DNA of 46,155 bases from Candidatus Cloacimonadota bacterium (GTDB lineage Bacteria > Cloacimonadota > Cloacimonadia > Cloacimonadales > TCS61), in assembly GCA_030600585.1 (NCBI GenBank), contig JAUVLU010000021.1, positions 1 through 46,155 on the forward strand, given 5' to 3'. Under the pieces are notes generated by a model, which saw nothing but the letters and a program-made list of their open reading frames with translations, was not told the DNA's origin and did not search any database. Position numbers and translations under genes: made by a program. Each line of letters opens with the position of its first letter. The first letter of the stretch is position 1. Of this stretch, positions 18,907 to 27,794 are shown piece by piece.

Positions 18907-20163
18907 TTATACTGCTTTTTGTTTAGGTGGTTTTACACCGAGAATAATGCCGGCAGCGAAAAGACACAAAATTCCACAAATTGTGAAAGCGAGAGAGAAG
19001 TTGTTCATATCACCCAATTTTCCACCCATGATCGGTCCGAATATGCCGCCAATTCCGTAAGCAAGAAATACCCAACCGTAATTTTGTCCAATATATTTAG
19101 TTCCAAAAGTATCGGCTGTAATCGTGGGGAATAATGCGAAGTTTCCACCGAAATTGAATCCTATCAGAGCAGCTCCAAGATAAAGAAGAGCAGGAGTTCC
19201 TGCGATCCATTGGAATAAAATGACGAAAATACCTTGAGTAAGCATCATTATTACAATTGATTTTTTTCTTCCCAATTTATCACTTATAGCGCCCCATACA
19301 ATTCGACCCAATCCGTTTGCGAGGGAGAAGAAAACTGCCATTGCTGTTCCGGCAATTCCGGAAGCGACTACTTTATCAATTCCGTTAGCCATCAAAGCTT
19401 GCATTGGAAATAGTTTCATCAAGCCGATACTCATCAGACCGGCACTTGCTCCGAATACAAAGGTAAATAAAATCATATAAAATTGTGGAGTTTTAAGCAT
19501 CTGTCCACTTTTCATTTGATTTCCCGGAGCACTTGTATTTTTCTCAATCTCTGTAGGTTCCCAACCTTTTGGTTTCCAACCTTCCGGTGGGAATTTCATC
19601 CAAATACTGCCGAGAAGAACTGCGAGGAAAAATATAATTCCATAAACTGAGAATGTTTTACTCAATCCATAAGTTGCAATTAAACTACCCCATGTTCCTG
19701 CCAGCTTAACCCAGAGCAAAGCTCCAAAACCAAAACCGGCAACAGCGAGACCTGTAATAAGTCCCTTTTTGTCCGGAAACCAGCGCATTCCAACGGCGAT
19801 AGGCACAACATAAGCTAATCCAATTCCGGATCCGCCGATTATTCCTATAAAAATGAAAATTAACCAAAAATCAGTTCCACCAAAAAGTCCTGCGAGTAAA
19901 TAACCAAGACCGAGCACGATTCCACCGGACATTGCAAGTTTCTTAGGACCAAGTTTCGGCATTAGTCTTCCGGCAATAACCATCACGATTGCAAACAGCG
20001 CAAGACCGGCAGCAAATACACCTTGAGTTTGTGTTTTTGTCCAACCAGTTTCTACCAAAGGTTTTGTGAATACAGACCACGCATAAATTGCACCGAGACA
20101 AAGTTGGATCAATATAGCGCCAAATACTACGAAATTTCTATTCATCACTTTTTTTTCAGACAT
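18907..20163 (-). CDS. MFS transporter, OFA (oxalate/formate antiporter) family
   Basis: Major facilitator protein of 418 residues and 12 membrane segments. The first helix LCLGAIYAWSVFTKPL is the signature of the OFA family (OxlT-like). GRIVWGAISDKLGRKKS between helices 8 and 9 is the MFS loop motif. OFA proteins carry oxalate/formate, lactate, pyruvate or other small carboxylates, so it probably imports or exports the organic acids that the adjacent acyl-CoA ligases activate (inference from context). GGAG precedes the ATG. The acs terminator lies between acs and this gene, so expression is either by attenuated readthrough or from a promoter hidden in the 64-bp gap. Confidence 0.9.
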   Translation of the reverse strand: MSEKKVMNRNFVVFGAILIQLCLGAIYAWSVFTKPLVETGWTKTQTQGVFAAGLALFAIVMVIAGRLMPKLGPKKLAMSGGIVLGLGYLLAGLFGGTDFWLIFIFIGIIGGSGIGLAYVVPIAVGMRWFPDKKGLITGLAVAGFGFGALLWVKLAGTWGSLIATYGLSKTFSVYGIIFFLAVLLGSIWMKFPPEGWKPKGWEPTEIEKNTSAPGNQMKSGQMLKTPQFYMILFTFVFGASAGLMSIGLMKLFPMQALMANGIDKVVASGIAGTAMAVFFSLANGLGRIVWGAISDKLGRKKSIVIMMLTQGIFVILFQWIAGTPALLYLGAALIGFNFGGNFALFPTITADTFGTKYIGQNYGWVFLAYGIGGIFGPIMGGKLGDMNNFSLAFTICGILCLFAAGIILGVKPPKQKAV

Positions 20164-20175
20164 TGTGTCTCCTAT

Positions 20176-20211
20176 TAAAAAAAGCCGGAACTATAAAATG
20201 TGGCTCCGGCT
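20176..20211 (-). terminator. Rho-independent terminator of acs
   Basis: On the minus strand the stem AGCCGGA / TCCGGCT is followed by seven T. It lies within the 64-bp gap between acs and the transporter start and so could also attenuate transcription into the transporter gene. Confidence 0.87.
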
Positions 20212-20227
20212 ATATTTTTATCAATAA

Positions 20228-22213
20228 TTATTTAATTAATTTACGCTCTTCGATGAGATGTTCAACAACACTTGGATCAGCCAAAGTAGAAATATCTCCA
20301 AGATTATCAGCACTATTTTCTGCAATTTTACGTAAAATTCTACGCATAATTTTTCCGGAACGTGTTTTTGGAAGAGACGGTGCCCACTGAATTGCTTCCG
20401 GTGTAGCGATCGGCCCGATTTCCTTACGAACATGCATAATAAGCTCTTTCTTCAGTTCGTCAGTTGGTTCAATGTGTCCAACTAATGTAACATACGCATA
20501 AAGTCCCTGTCCTTTGATCTCGTGTGGAATTGGAGTTACCGCAGCTTCTGCAACAGCACTGTGACTTACGAGTGCACTTTCAACTTCCGCAGTTCCAATT
20601 CTATGACCGGATACATTTACCACATCATCGATTCTTCCCATTAACCAGTAATCACCATCATTATCGATACGGCAGCCGTCACCTGCAAAATAGAGATCAT
20701 TATACATTGTGAAGTAAACATCGATGAATCTCTCATGGTCACCCCACATTGTTCTCATCATTCCTGGCCAAGGTTTCTTAATACAGAGTTTTCCACCTTC
20801 GTTGCGGTCGCATTCTGATCTATCATCGCGTAAAATAGCAGGTTCTACGCCGAAGAAAGGTCTGCCGGCACTACCCGGTTTCAGAACATGAGCACCAGGA
20901 AGCGGTGTGATCATAAATCCACCCGTTTCAGTTTGCCACCATGTATCAACGATCGGGCAATTCTTATGACCAACCTTTTCATAATACCACATCCAGGCTT
21001 CCGGATTGATTGGTTCACCAACCGAACCGAGAATTCTCAAAGAATCTAATTTGTACTTTTCTACCCACTCATCACCTAACCTCATCAAAGCTCTTATTGC
21101 TGTTGGAGCTGTGTAGAAAACAGTAATATCAAATTTATCCACGACATGCCAGAAACGACCTGCATCAGGATATGTTGGAACACCTTCGAACATAACCGAA
21201 GTTGCACCGTTTGCAAGAGGTCCATAAACAATATAACTGTGACCTGTTACCCATCCGATGTCGGCAGTACACCAATAAACATCATCATCATGAATATTGA
21301 AAACATGTTTGTGAGTTAGAGCTGTGTGCATCAAATAGCCGGCAGTAGTGTGAACCACACCTTTTGGTTTTCCTGTAGAACCTGAGGTATAAAGAATGAA
21401 TAATGGATCTTCAGCATTCATATGTACAGCTTCGCAAACAGGATCTGCTTTTGCCATTTCATCATGATACCAGAAATCTCTTCCTTCTTCCATGTGACAC
21501 GGATCATCGTTCACTTTTACCACGACCACACTTTCGATTGAAGGAGTATCTTTTAAAGCTTCGTCAGAAATATCTTTAAGACGAATGTGCTTTCCTGCTC
21601 TATTTGAAATATTTGAAGTGATCAACATTTTGCAATCGGAATCGTTAACTCTTCCCTTGATTGCATCTGCGCTGAATCCACCAAAAATAATTGAATGGAT
21701 TGCACCGATTCTTGTGCAGGCAAGCATCACGATTGCCAATTCTGGAATCATCGGCATATAAATTGCAACTCTATCGCCTCTTTGGATTCTTTTTGATTTG
21801 AGAACATTTGCAAATTTGCTGACTTCTAAGTGTAATTCTTTGTAAGTATATTTTTTAACGTCATCTTCAGCTTCACCTTGAAAAATAATTGCCGTTTTGT
21901 TTTCGATTGGTGTGCCGAGATGTCTGTCTAAACAGTTGTAACTAACATTCATTTCACCATCTTCAAACCAGGTGTGTTCGATAATACGGTTTTTGGTATC
22001 CCAATTATACTTGAGACCTTTTGTAGGTTCTTTGAACCAATGTAACGATTTTGCCTGTTCCAACCAAAATCCATCCGGGTCATTGATCGATTTTTCCCAC
22101 ATTTTTTTATACTGCTCATCTGATGAAATATAAGCACTATTTCTCATTTCTGCTGTTGGTGGGAATGTTCTTTCTTCGTTCATTAACGAAGTTATTGCTT
22201 TTTTGTCTGCCAT
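20228..22213 (-). CDS. acs: Acetyl-CoA synthetase (AMP-forming)
   Basis: Full-length Acs (661 residues) converting acetate, ATP and CoA to acetyl-CoA. Motifs are the phosphate loop LYTSGSTGKPKGVVHTTAGY, the acetate pocket VDTWWQTETGG (Trp that restricts chain length), FAGDGCRIDNDGDYWLMGR, VVNVSGHRIGTAEVESAL, and the catalytic C-terminal PKTRSGKIMRRILRK, whose lysine is the site of Pat/CobB-type acetylation control in well-studied relatives. The N-terminal ACS extension (about 1-100) is present. AGGAGG precedes the ATG. It heads the minus-strand run acs-transporter and diverges from ndk. Confidence 0.97.
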   Translation of the reverse strand: MADKKAITSLMNEERTFPPTAEMRNSAYISSDEQYKKMWEKSINDPDGFWLEQAKSLHWFKEPTKGLKYNWDTKNRIIEHTWFEDGEMNVSYNCLDRHLGTPIENKTAIIFQGEAEDDVKKYTYKELHLEVSKFANVLKSKRIQRGDRVAIYMPMIPELAIVMLACTRIGAIHSIIFGGFSADAIKGRVNDSDCKMLITSNISNRAGKHIRLKDISDEALKDTPSIESVVVVKVNDDPCHMEEGRDFWYHDEMAKADPVCEAVHMNAEDPLFILYTSGSTGKPKGVVHTTAGYLMHTALTHKHVFNIHDDDVYWCTADIGWVTGHSYIVYGPLANGATSVMFEGVPTYPDAGRFWHVVDKFDITVFYTAPTAIRALMRLGDEWVEKYKLDSLRILGSVGEPINPEAWMWYYEKVGHKNCPIVDTWWQTETGGFMITPLPGAHVLKPGSAGRPFFGVEPAILRDDRSECDRNEGGKLCIKKPWPGMMRTMWGDHERFIDVYFTMYNDLYFAGDGCRIDNDGDYWLMGRIDDVVNVSGHRIGTAEVESALVSHSAVAEAAVTPIPHEIKGQGLYAYVTLVGHIEPTDELKKELIMHVRKEIGPIATPEAIQWAPSLPKTRSGKIMRRILRKIAENSADNLGDISTLADPSVVEHLIEERKLIK

Positions 22214-22522
22214 TTTGTGAATCCTCCTTTATTTTTTATACTAAAATTTGTCTCAAAAGCTGATGCGCAATGCTATAAGTCAAGTATTTTTTATAACTTT
22301 CTAAAGTATTTTAATATTTACAAATAAAAAAACATATAATTGATGTTTGCTATACAATTTATATAACAAATTTTGTCCTTTAATTGCGTTATTAATTATC
22401 ATATTAAACATTTTTCTTGCAAAAAGAAGACTGAAACAATTTTTTGCTTTTAGAATTTGAGTAATGAAAAACATTGAACTCAAATTAATTAATATTAATA
22501 AAAAAATATAATTGGAGAAAAA
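22214..22522. other. Divergent promoter region between acs and ndk
   Basis: This 309-bp, very AT-rich region must contain the promoters of acs (minus) and ndk (plus). On the minus strand a TATAAA lies 25-30 bp from the acs start, with no good -35. On the plus strand a TATAAT sits too close to the ndk start (about 12 bp). No repeat or RNA gene is seen. Confidence 0.5.
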
Positions 22523-22924
22523 ATGAAACAAAATACTTTGCTTTTGATCAAACCTAATTCTACAGGGAAAAATCAAATTGGATCAATCTTGAAAATGGTA
22601 GAAGAAAACGGATTTGTAATTGAACAGCTCAAAATGTTCAAAATGGACGAAGAACTGGCTAATGCTTTTTACGCAGAACACCTTGGAAAAGGATTCTTTG
22701 AAGATCTCAGTGCTTTTATGAGATCAGGAAAGATTGTTGGTGTTGTATTGAATAGAGAAGACGCAATTCTCAAGCTTCGAGAATTGGTTGGAAACACAGA
22801 TTGCACAATAGCAGCACTCGGTACAATTCGTGCGATTTATGGTGTATCTAAAGGTGAAAACGCTGTTCATGCTTCCGATAGTATTGAGAGCGCAGAAAGA
22901 GAGATTGGTTTAATCTTTTCTTAA
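22523..22924 (+). CDS. ndk: Nucleoside diphosphate kinase
   Basis: NDK transfers the terminal phosphate of ATP to other nucleoside diphosphates through a phosphohistidine. The 133-residue protein shows LLIKPNSTGKN (usually KPDAV), AEHLGKGFFEDLSAFMRSGK, LVGNTD, GTIRAIYG and the active-site His116 in NAVHASDSIESAEREI. HASDS replaces the near-universal HGSDS, and KPNS replaces KPDA, so it is slightly divergent but keeps the catalytic residue. GGAG lies before the ATG. It is monocistronic, followed by a palindromic repeat and a terminator. Confidence 0.95.
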   Translation: MKQNTLLLIKPNSTGKNQIGSILKMVEENGFVIEQLKMFKMDEELANAFYAEHLGKGFFEDLSAFMRSGKIVGVVLNREDAILKLRELVGNTDCTIAALGTIRAIYGVSKGENAVHASDSIESAEREIGLIFS

Positions 22925-22941
22925 ATCTTAATTCAATCTTG

Positions 22942-22963
22942 TTCCCAATCCCCTGATTGGGAA
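22942..22963. repeat. Short palindromic repeat, second copy
   Basis: Arms TTCCCAATC and GATTGGGAA surround CCCT. It matches the copy at 13135-13155 except for one base. It lies just after ndk. Confidence 0.65.
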
Positions 22964-22976
22964 TACCCTACATTTG

Positions 22977-23023
22977 AAACCCTGTTTCAATCATCAGATT
23001 GTTTTGAAAACAGGGTTTTACTT
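22977..23023 (+). terminator. Probable terminator downstream of ndk
   Basis: AAACCCTGTTT (22977-22987) pairs perfectly with AAACAGGGTTT (23008-23018), followed by TTACTTT. The T-tract is interrupted, so it is a moderate-strength candidate, about 50 bp past the ndk stop. Confidence 0.65.
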
Positions 23024-23122
23024 TAATTATGTTCTCAAAGAGGGCTTTGGGAACGAATGGTGAATAATAAATATATCAACTCTATTAAACATTATATCAT
23101 CACAATTTAAGCTCATTGTTTG

Positions 23123-24004
23123 TTAATAATAGTGGACACTTATATTTTCATTATTTAGTTGAATTTTTTTTACAAGACCATTTTCCCCAAATATAAGATT
23201 AGGAGATATTATAATAAATAATTCACTCTTATTATTCATTTTATCTATTATCAAATTATATAGATAATTAGTTAATGGTATATAAAGCTCTAAAAGTATT
23301 TTTTCTTGTGTTTTATCTTTTTTGTGCATTAAATTATACATCTTATGAAGTTCTTCAAAATTACCAGAGTCCTTCAATGAAAGTAAATTTACTAGTGTTT
23401 CAGTATTATTATATTGCTCTATTGCACTAACTAACAATTGCTCTTGGTGCTTATAGGATAGATTATTATAATAATTATAATCATATCCGAACTCATTCAG
23501 AAATTCAATTTTTGTATTTGGTACATCACTTTTTACATAGTTTAAAATCTCATTGTTAGTAATTCCAATTTTATCATATATAAAGTATGGAAGTGATGTT
23601 AAAGCAATTGCCCAAGGTTGCATTCTGTCAAATACAATGATATCAAGGTTTTCATTTCTCATTAAGGTTTCTAGTTTTGAATATGTTTGAGAGCTAATTA
23701 CATCCTTGAGCATCATATCAGAATCGGGAGGTAAAGATTCTATCTGATTATACCGTTGATAAATTTCTTCGCTAGTCAAAAATATAGAGTCATTTTCAAG
23801 AATAATTATATCGGATTTCGTAATTTGATTTACTAAAGTTTTTGGAAATTGTTTTAGATTTCTCATTGTTGAGTTATAATATGGTACAATTGTACAAGTT
23901 GTGCCATTAACATCATCTTTAACTTGAATGAAATGCATCTTACTTTTTTTACATGAGCTTAATGCAAGAAATAGAACTAACAACAAAATGGAATATAATT
24001 TCAT
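23123..24004 (-). CDS. TraB/GumN-like lipoprotein, degenerate active site
   Basis: The 293-residue protein has a lipoprotein signal peptide (LSSC lipobox, lipidated Cys18). The body follows the TraB/GumN pattern: SDIIILENDSIFL, LPPDSDMMLKDVISSQTYSKLETLM, MQPWAIALTSLP, NEFGYDYNYYNNLSYKHQEQLL, and a final hydrophobic strand before ENGLVKKIQ. The family normally has a His near the N-terminus (GTxH) and another near the C-terminus (GxxHL); here the equivalent places read VPYY and ISPN, so metal binding or catalysis is probably lost. Function is unknown. It lies 3 bp after the aminotransferase gene and is the last gene of the minus-strand operon. Confidence 0.6.
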   Translation of the reverse strand: MKLYSILLLVLFLALSSCKKSKMHFIQVKDDVNGTTCTIVPYYNSTMRNLKQFPKTLVNQITKSDIIILENDSIFLTSEEIYQRYNQIESLPPDSDMMLKDVISSQTYSKLETLMRNENLDIIVFDRMQPWAIALTSLPYFIYDKIGITNNEILNYVKSDVPNTKIEFLNEFGYDYNYYNNLSYKHQEQLLVSAIEQYNNTETLVNLLSLKDSGNFEELHKMYNLMHKKDKTQEKILLELYIPLTNYLYNLIIDKMNNKSELFIIISPNLIFGENGLVKKIQLNNENISVHYY

Positions 24005-24007
24005 GTT

Positions 24008-25201
24008 TTAACTTAGAGTCTTATATTTTATAAGACCTTCTCTAAAAATCTTCATCGCTTTTTGTAGATCGTTTTTGTTCAAGATATAAGCAAGTCTAAT
24101 TTCATTCTTACCAAGATTAGGAGTTGCATAAAAACCTTCAGCAGGAGCAAACATTACGGTTTCATTTTCGTAAGAATATTCTTCCAGCATCCATTTGGCA
24201 AAATGTTCTGCATCATCAATCGGCAGCTTTGCAATTATATAGAATGCACCTTTAGGTTTAATACAGATAATATCATCTATCTTCTGGAGTTCTTTAAAAA
24301 CTAAATTTCTCCTTTCGTCATATTCCTGAATAATACCTTTAAAATATTCTTCTTCAATATCGATTGCAGCATTTGCAGCAAGCTGATCTATAGTTGGAGG
24401 ACAGAGTCGCGCCTGCGCAAATTTAATTGCAGAGGAAATAAATTCTTTGTTTCTGGTAATTAAACATCCGATCCGTGCACCACATGCACTGTAGCGTTTG
24501 GAAATACTGTCAACCATGACAGCAAGCTCTTCCATTCCTTCTATATCCAGGATACTTGTATGTGAAAGACCATCATAAACAAATTCACGGTACACCTCAT
24601 CGGAGATAACAAAGAGATTATTATCTTTTGCAATTTTAGCGATCCTCTCCATTTCTGAACGTGGATAAACTGCTCCGGTAGGATTCCCCGGATTACATAA
24701 CATTATTGCTTTTGTTCTGGAATTGATCAAGGGTTTGATCTTTTCGTTTGATGGTAAGGCAAATCCCTCTTCAGCATAAGTTGTAAGTGGAACTATTTTT
24801 ACTCCTGTCATTGTTGCAAAGCCGTTGTAATTTGTATAGAATGGTTCTGGAACAATTACTTCATCACCTTCATTACAGGCGGTGAGCAGTGCAAATACGA
24901 TAGCTTCCGAACCGGCAGTTGTAACGATAATATCATCAGCATTAAGTTCGATATTATGTTTATTATAATAATTAACAAGATTATTCCTGTAGATTTCCAA
25001 TCCTTGTGATGGTCCGTATGCCAGAACTTTTGAATCGTAATTTTTATAGACATTCAGCATTTCTTTTGGTGTTTCAATATCCGGTTGTCCAATATTCAAA
25101 TGATAAATGTGAATCCCTTTTTTCTTTGCTTCGTTGGCAAACGGCATCAATTTTCTGATGGGAGATGCTTGAATATTGATCGCACGATCTGATAATTTCA
25201 T
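24008..25201 (-). CDS. Class I/II pyridoxal-phosphate aminotransferase (aspartate-aminotransferase-like)
   Basis: Fold-type I aminotransferase, 397 residues. Visible motifs are LNIGQPDIETP, AYGPSQGLEIYR, TTAGSEAIVFAL, CNPGNPTGAVYP (PLP and carboxylate binding), VISDEVYREFVYDG, and the PLP lysine in DSISKRYSACGARIG (K235). The pattern fits the AAT subfamily that uses aspartate, alanine or aromatic amino acids. The start is the ATG at 25201 with GAGGT 4 bp before it. A longer reading begins at 25273 but its extra 24 residues come from a dispersed repeat. It is separated from the DUF374 gene by 136 bp of that repeat and may be transcribed with it. Confidence 0.9.
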   Translation of the reverse strand: MKLSDRAINIQASPIRKLMPFANEAKKKGIHIYHLNIGQPDIETPKEMLNVYKNYDSKVLAYGPSQGLEIYRNNLVNYYNKHNIELNADDIIVTTAGSEAIVFALLTACNEGDEVIVPEPFYTNYNGFATMTGVKIVPLTTYAEEGFALPSNEKIKPLINSRTKAIMLCNPGNPTGAVYPRSEMERIAKIAKDNNLFVISDEVYREFVYDGLSHTSILDIEGMEELAVMVDSISKRYSACGARIGCLITRNKEFISSAIKFAQARLCPPTIDQLAANAAIDIEEEYFKGIIQEYDERRNLVFKELQKIDDIICIKPKGAFYIIAKLPIDDAEHFAKWMLEEYSYENETVMFAPAEGFYATPNLGKNEIRLAYILNKNDLQKAMKIFREGLIKYKTLS

Positions 25202-25229
25202 AATTACCTCACTATATAATTTATTTTTC

Positions 25230-25336
25230 CAACTCATTTTCCACCTCATCTGACTTCGTAACTTAGCCACCATCTTCTATCAAGGAGAAGAATTGCAATA
25301 GACTTCCTCTCCTTTAAGGAGAGGATTGAGGTGAGA
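25230..25336 (-). repeat. Dispersed repeat (S family) upstream of the aminotransferase gene
   Basis: Read on the minus strand it runs from CCTCACCTCAATCCTCTCC through TTCTCCTTGATAGAAG to GGTGGCTAAGTTACGAAGTC and ATGAGGTGG. The same order of blocks is present at 30429-30584 upstream of the large secreted protein gene, and both copies point toward the gene downstream. Inner inverted segments (CTCTCCTT / AAGGAGAG) allow hairpins. Confidence 0.75.
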
Positions 25337-25337
25337 T

Positions 25338-25946
25338 CTATTCTTTCACTATATTTTCTTTTGTTAATTCATCAAATTTGTTTTGAAGAAATTCCTTCTT
25401 TTCTTCGATCTCATCTTTTGTGTTTATGTATATCGGGTCTCCATAAGTAACATTGATCTTGCAGAAAGGATATGGAAGACGGAATCTGTCCCACGATTTA
25501 AAAACTTTCTCTTTATTAATATCTACAGCAATAGAAACAATTGGTAATTTTGTGAAATATGAAAGGAAGAGAACTCCATCTTTTATCTTTTCCGAAGGTC
25601 CTTTGGGTCCGTCCGGAGTTATGCCGATGGAATTATCTTTTGCAAGTTTAATTAGTTTTCGAGTTGCAGAACTTCCCTTTCTACCGGAAGAACCACGTGC
25701 TGAATTATAACCGAATACTTTAGCAGGTCCGGCAATTAATTCTCCGTCTTTGGAAGAAGAGGCGAGGATCACAATATTTTCACCGCGGTGCAGATACATC
25801 AAAGGGAGCATATTTCTATGCCAGAAAGCATAGATCACTTTCTCTTTTGGCTTTGGAGTTTGTAAATTATATCTCCATGAAATTCCAAGAATTTTTACAA
25901 TAAACGCAGCCAGATACTTAAACAAAAACAGCGAATATTTATTCAT
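25338..25946 (-). CDS. DUF374 lysophospholipid/lipid A-type acyltransferase
   Basis: The 202-residue protein matches the DUF374 family, related to lipid A acyltransferases and lysophospholipid acyltransferases. Key segments are VIYAFWHRNMLPL (the HxxxxD-like start, here FWH), ILASSSKDGELIA, ARGSSGRKGSSATRKLIK, and SIGITPDGPKGPSEKIKDG. One N-terminal hydrophobic segment anchors it to the inner membrane. It overlaps the end of lpxB by 8 bp, which supports a role in lipid A acylation or Kdo2-lipid A assembly. A single hydrophobic N-terminus and no export signal place the active site at the cytoplasmic face. Confidence 0.88.
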   Translation of the reverse strand: MNKYSLFLFKYLAAFIVKILGISWRYNLQTPKPKEKVIYAFWHRNMLPLMYLHRGENIVILASSSKDGELIAGPAKVFGYNSARGSSGRKGSSATRKLIKLAKDNSIGITPDGPKGPSEKIKDGVLFLSYFTKLPIVSIAVDINKEKVFKSWDRFRLPYPFCKINVTYGDPIYINTKDEIEEKKEFLQNKFDELTKENIVKE

Positions 25947-27072
25947 TTATCATTTTCCCAATAATGCCGGCAACTTCTGTAGAAGGAGTTTTGCTGCCGA
26001 GAACATCATGTAGTGCTTTTAGTTCATTACTAATTTTTTTATACTTATCCTCATCTGATAGAATATCGGAAATCGCAGCGTGTATGGTCTTACCATTAAC
26101 TTCACTTTGGATCAATTCAGGGACAATATTTTTCTCGATAACAATATTCGGCAGTCCGATCTTATCTATTTTTATAAAACGTTTTCCAATTTGATAGGAA
26201 ATATTGCTGGTTTTATATACAATGATGAAAGGTGTTCCCAAAAATGCGGTTTCTATTGTTGCAGTGCCGGAAGTTACAGTAAGAAAATCGCAATGCTTCA
26301 TCATTTCGTAGTTCATATTCCTTACGATTTTAATATTTTTATCTGTTTTATTTATTATTCTTTGAAACAATCTATTTGAAACTGATGAAGCCTGTGAAAT
26401 TAGGAATTCGTATTTATCAGGGTCGAACATTTCAATTGAATCTATGAATTGAGGCAGCATATTCTTTAATTCTGCATTACGGCTGCCTGGCAGGAATCCA
26501 ATCCATTTTTTATTCAGATCGAGATCATTTTTTTGTGCAAATTCCTCTTTTGAAAGTTTAATGCTTATCTCTTCTGAAATTGGATGTCCAACAAAGCTTG
26601 CATCAATATTATGTTTATCGAAGTGTTTTCCCTCAAATGGCAGAATGTATGCAATATGATCAGTGAATTTTTGTAATTTGAAAATTCTTTTGTATTTCCA
26701 AGCCCAGAATTGTGGAACAATAAAATACAAAACCGGAATATTATAACTCTTTGCTAATTTTGCGATTCTCATATTAAGTCCGGGATAATCTACTAAAATT
26801 ACCAAATCAGGCGGATTATTCTGAAAGATGTCTTTTATATGTTTTTCTACATCAGCAAAAAATGCCAAATGCTTAATAACTTCTACAAAACCCATTACGG
26901 AAAAACGTTCGAACGGAAAGATTGCTCTGAAACCGTGGGACATCATCATTTTCCCACCGATCCCGAAATTTTCAATATTGCGATACTGCTTATTGATTTC
27001 CGCTAATATGATCGAAGCATGAAGATCGCCGGAATTCTCACCTGCTATCCAGAATATTCTTTTATTCTTCAT
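25939..27072 (-). CDS. lpxB: Lipid-A-disaccharide synthase
   Basis: LpxB (377 residues), a GT19 glycosyltransferase that joins lipid X to UDP-diacylglucosamine to form the lipid A disaccharide. It begins IFWIAGENSGDLHASIILAEI and has FGIGGKMMMSHGF, ILVDYPGLNMRIAK, VPQFWAWKYKRIFKL, LPFEGKHFDKHNI, GFLPGSRNAELKNMLPQFI and TVTSGTATIETAFLGTPFII, all typical of LpxB. Its presence is strong evidence for a diderm with lipid A. It overlaps the Cys-rich protein gene by 11 bp upstream and the DUF374 gene by 8 bp downstream. Confidence 0.95.
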   Translation of the reverse strand: MKNKRIFWIAGENSGDLHASIILAEINKQYRNIENFGIGGKMMMSHGFRAIFPFERFSVMGFVEVIKHLAFFADVEKHIKDIFQNNPPDLVILVDYPGLNMRIAKLAKSYNIPVLYFIVPQFWAWKYKRIFKLQKFTDHIAYILPFEGKHFDKHNIDASFVGHPISEEISIKLSKEEFAQKNDLDLNKKWIGFLPGSRNAELKNMLPQFIDSIEMFDPDKYEFLISQASSVSNRLFQRIINKTDKNIKIVRNMNYEMMKHCDFLTVTSGTATIETAFLGTPFIIVYKTSNISYQIGKRFIKIDKIGLPNIVIEKNIVPELIQSEVNGKTIHAAISDILSDEDKYKKISNELKALHDVLGSKTPSTEVAGIIGKMINE

Positions 27073-27781
27073 CCCTTTTCACCGGATCATCGAACATCCA
27101 TTTGATCTTAGATAATTTGTGATGGTCTATACTAAAATTAATAGAATTTGCAAAATTGTCTAAAATTATAAGAGCATTTACATTTGCGTCTTTACCTTTG
27201 AGAGATGATAACCTGCTAAAGAAAGCTTTGTTTACCTCGTGAATCTCTTTGTAGATATCCATCAAACCATTCAATTTCCAATCAGGCTCTTTCCCATCTT
27301 GACCTATAAAAAACTGTTTTACAAGATACATGGAAACAGCTCTGTAGATAGTTTCTTCCGTGCTGGCAAAAGGAAGATGAAACCGAACCATCGGTTTCAG
27401 GTTGGAAAGAATTGGACATCCGGCGGTTGCCATTATCATTCCCAGCAAAGAACTCACTCCTTGCTGCAATGATGCTTTTTTGTGATATTCTCGCTGCGAG
27501 GTTGTTATTAGTACGTTTGCGTTTTCAAAGGATTTTGAATCTTTAAAAACTTCAACTATATTAACCATATTAGCAGCAACGGGGCAATATGGTGTTTTCT
27601 CTTTATCTAAAGGGCAATTAGGACATTTACAAAAATCAAGATCTGTCCAAACGGGAAGTGCTGAAAATGGTTCGTAGATCAATTCCAAAGATTGCGGATC
27701 GAGTTGTATATCGAAAATTCTGGTAGAACCATCTTCTCTCTTGAACCTATAAGAAAATATCAAATTATCTTTTTCCATCAT
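27062..27781 (-). CDS. Conserved protein of unknown function with N-terminal cysteine cluster
   Basis: Soluble protein of 239 residues and unrecognised function. It has an N-terminal region with a cysteine cluster FCKCPNCPLDKEKTPYCPVA (about residues 50-69), which looks like a metal-binding or Fe-S site. A helical core follows (about 105-230), including GVSSLLGMIMATAGCPILS. No signal peptide or membrane segment is clear. It lies between the DUF401 transporter (13 bp gap) and lpxB (11 bp overlap), so it is translated with the lipid A genes. The position gives no specific function; a regulatory or redox role is only a guess. Confidence 0.65.
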   Translation of the reverse strand: MMEKDNLIFSYRFKREDGSTRIFDIQLDPQSLELIYEPFSALPVWTDLDFCKCPNCPLDKEKTPYCPVAANMVNIVEVFKDSKSFENANVLITTSQREYHKKASLQQGVSSLLGMIMATAGCPILSNLKPMVRFHLPFASTEETIYRAVSMYLVKQFFIGQDGKEPDWKLNGLMDIYKEIHEVNKAFFSRLSSLKGKDANVNALIILDNFANSINFSIDHHKLSKIKWMFDDPVKRDEE

Positions 27782-27794
27782 TCAAACTCCTTAT

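Noticed and set aside
24994-25273. Longer aminotransferase starting at 25273
   Set aside because: The extra 24 residues come from a dispersed repeat, and the GAGGT ribosome site fits the ATG at 25201. I leave open a minor longer form.
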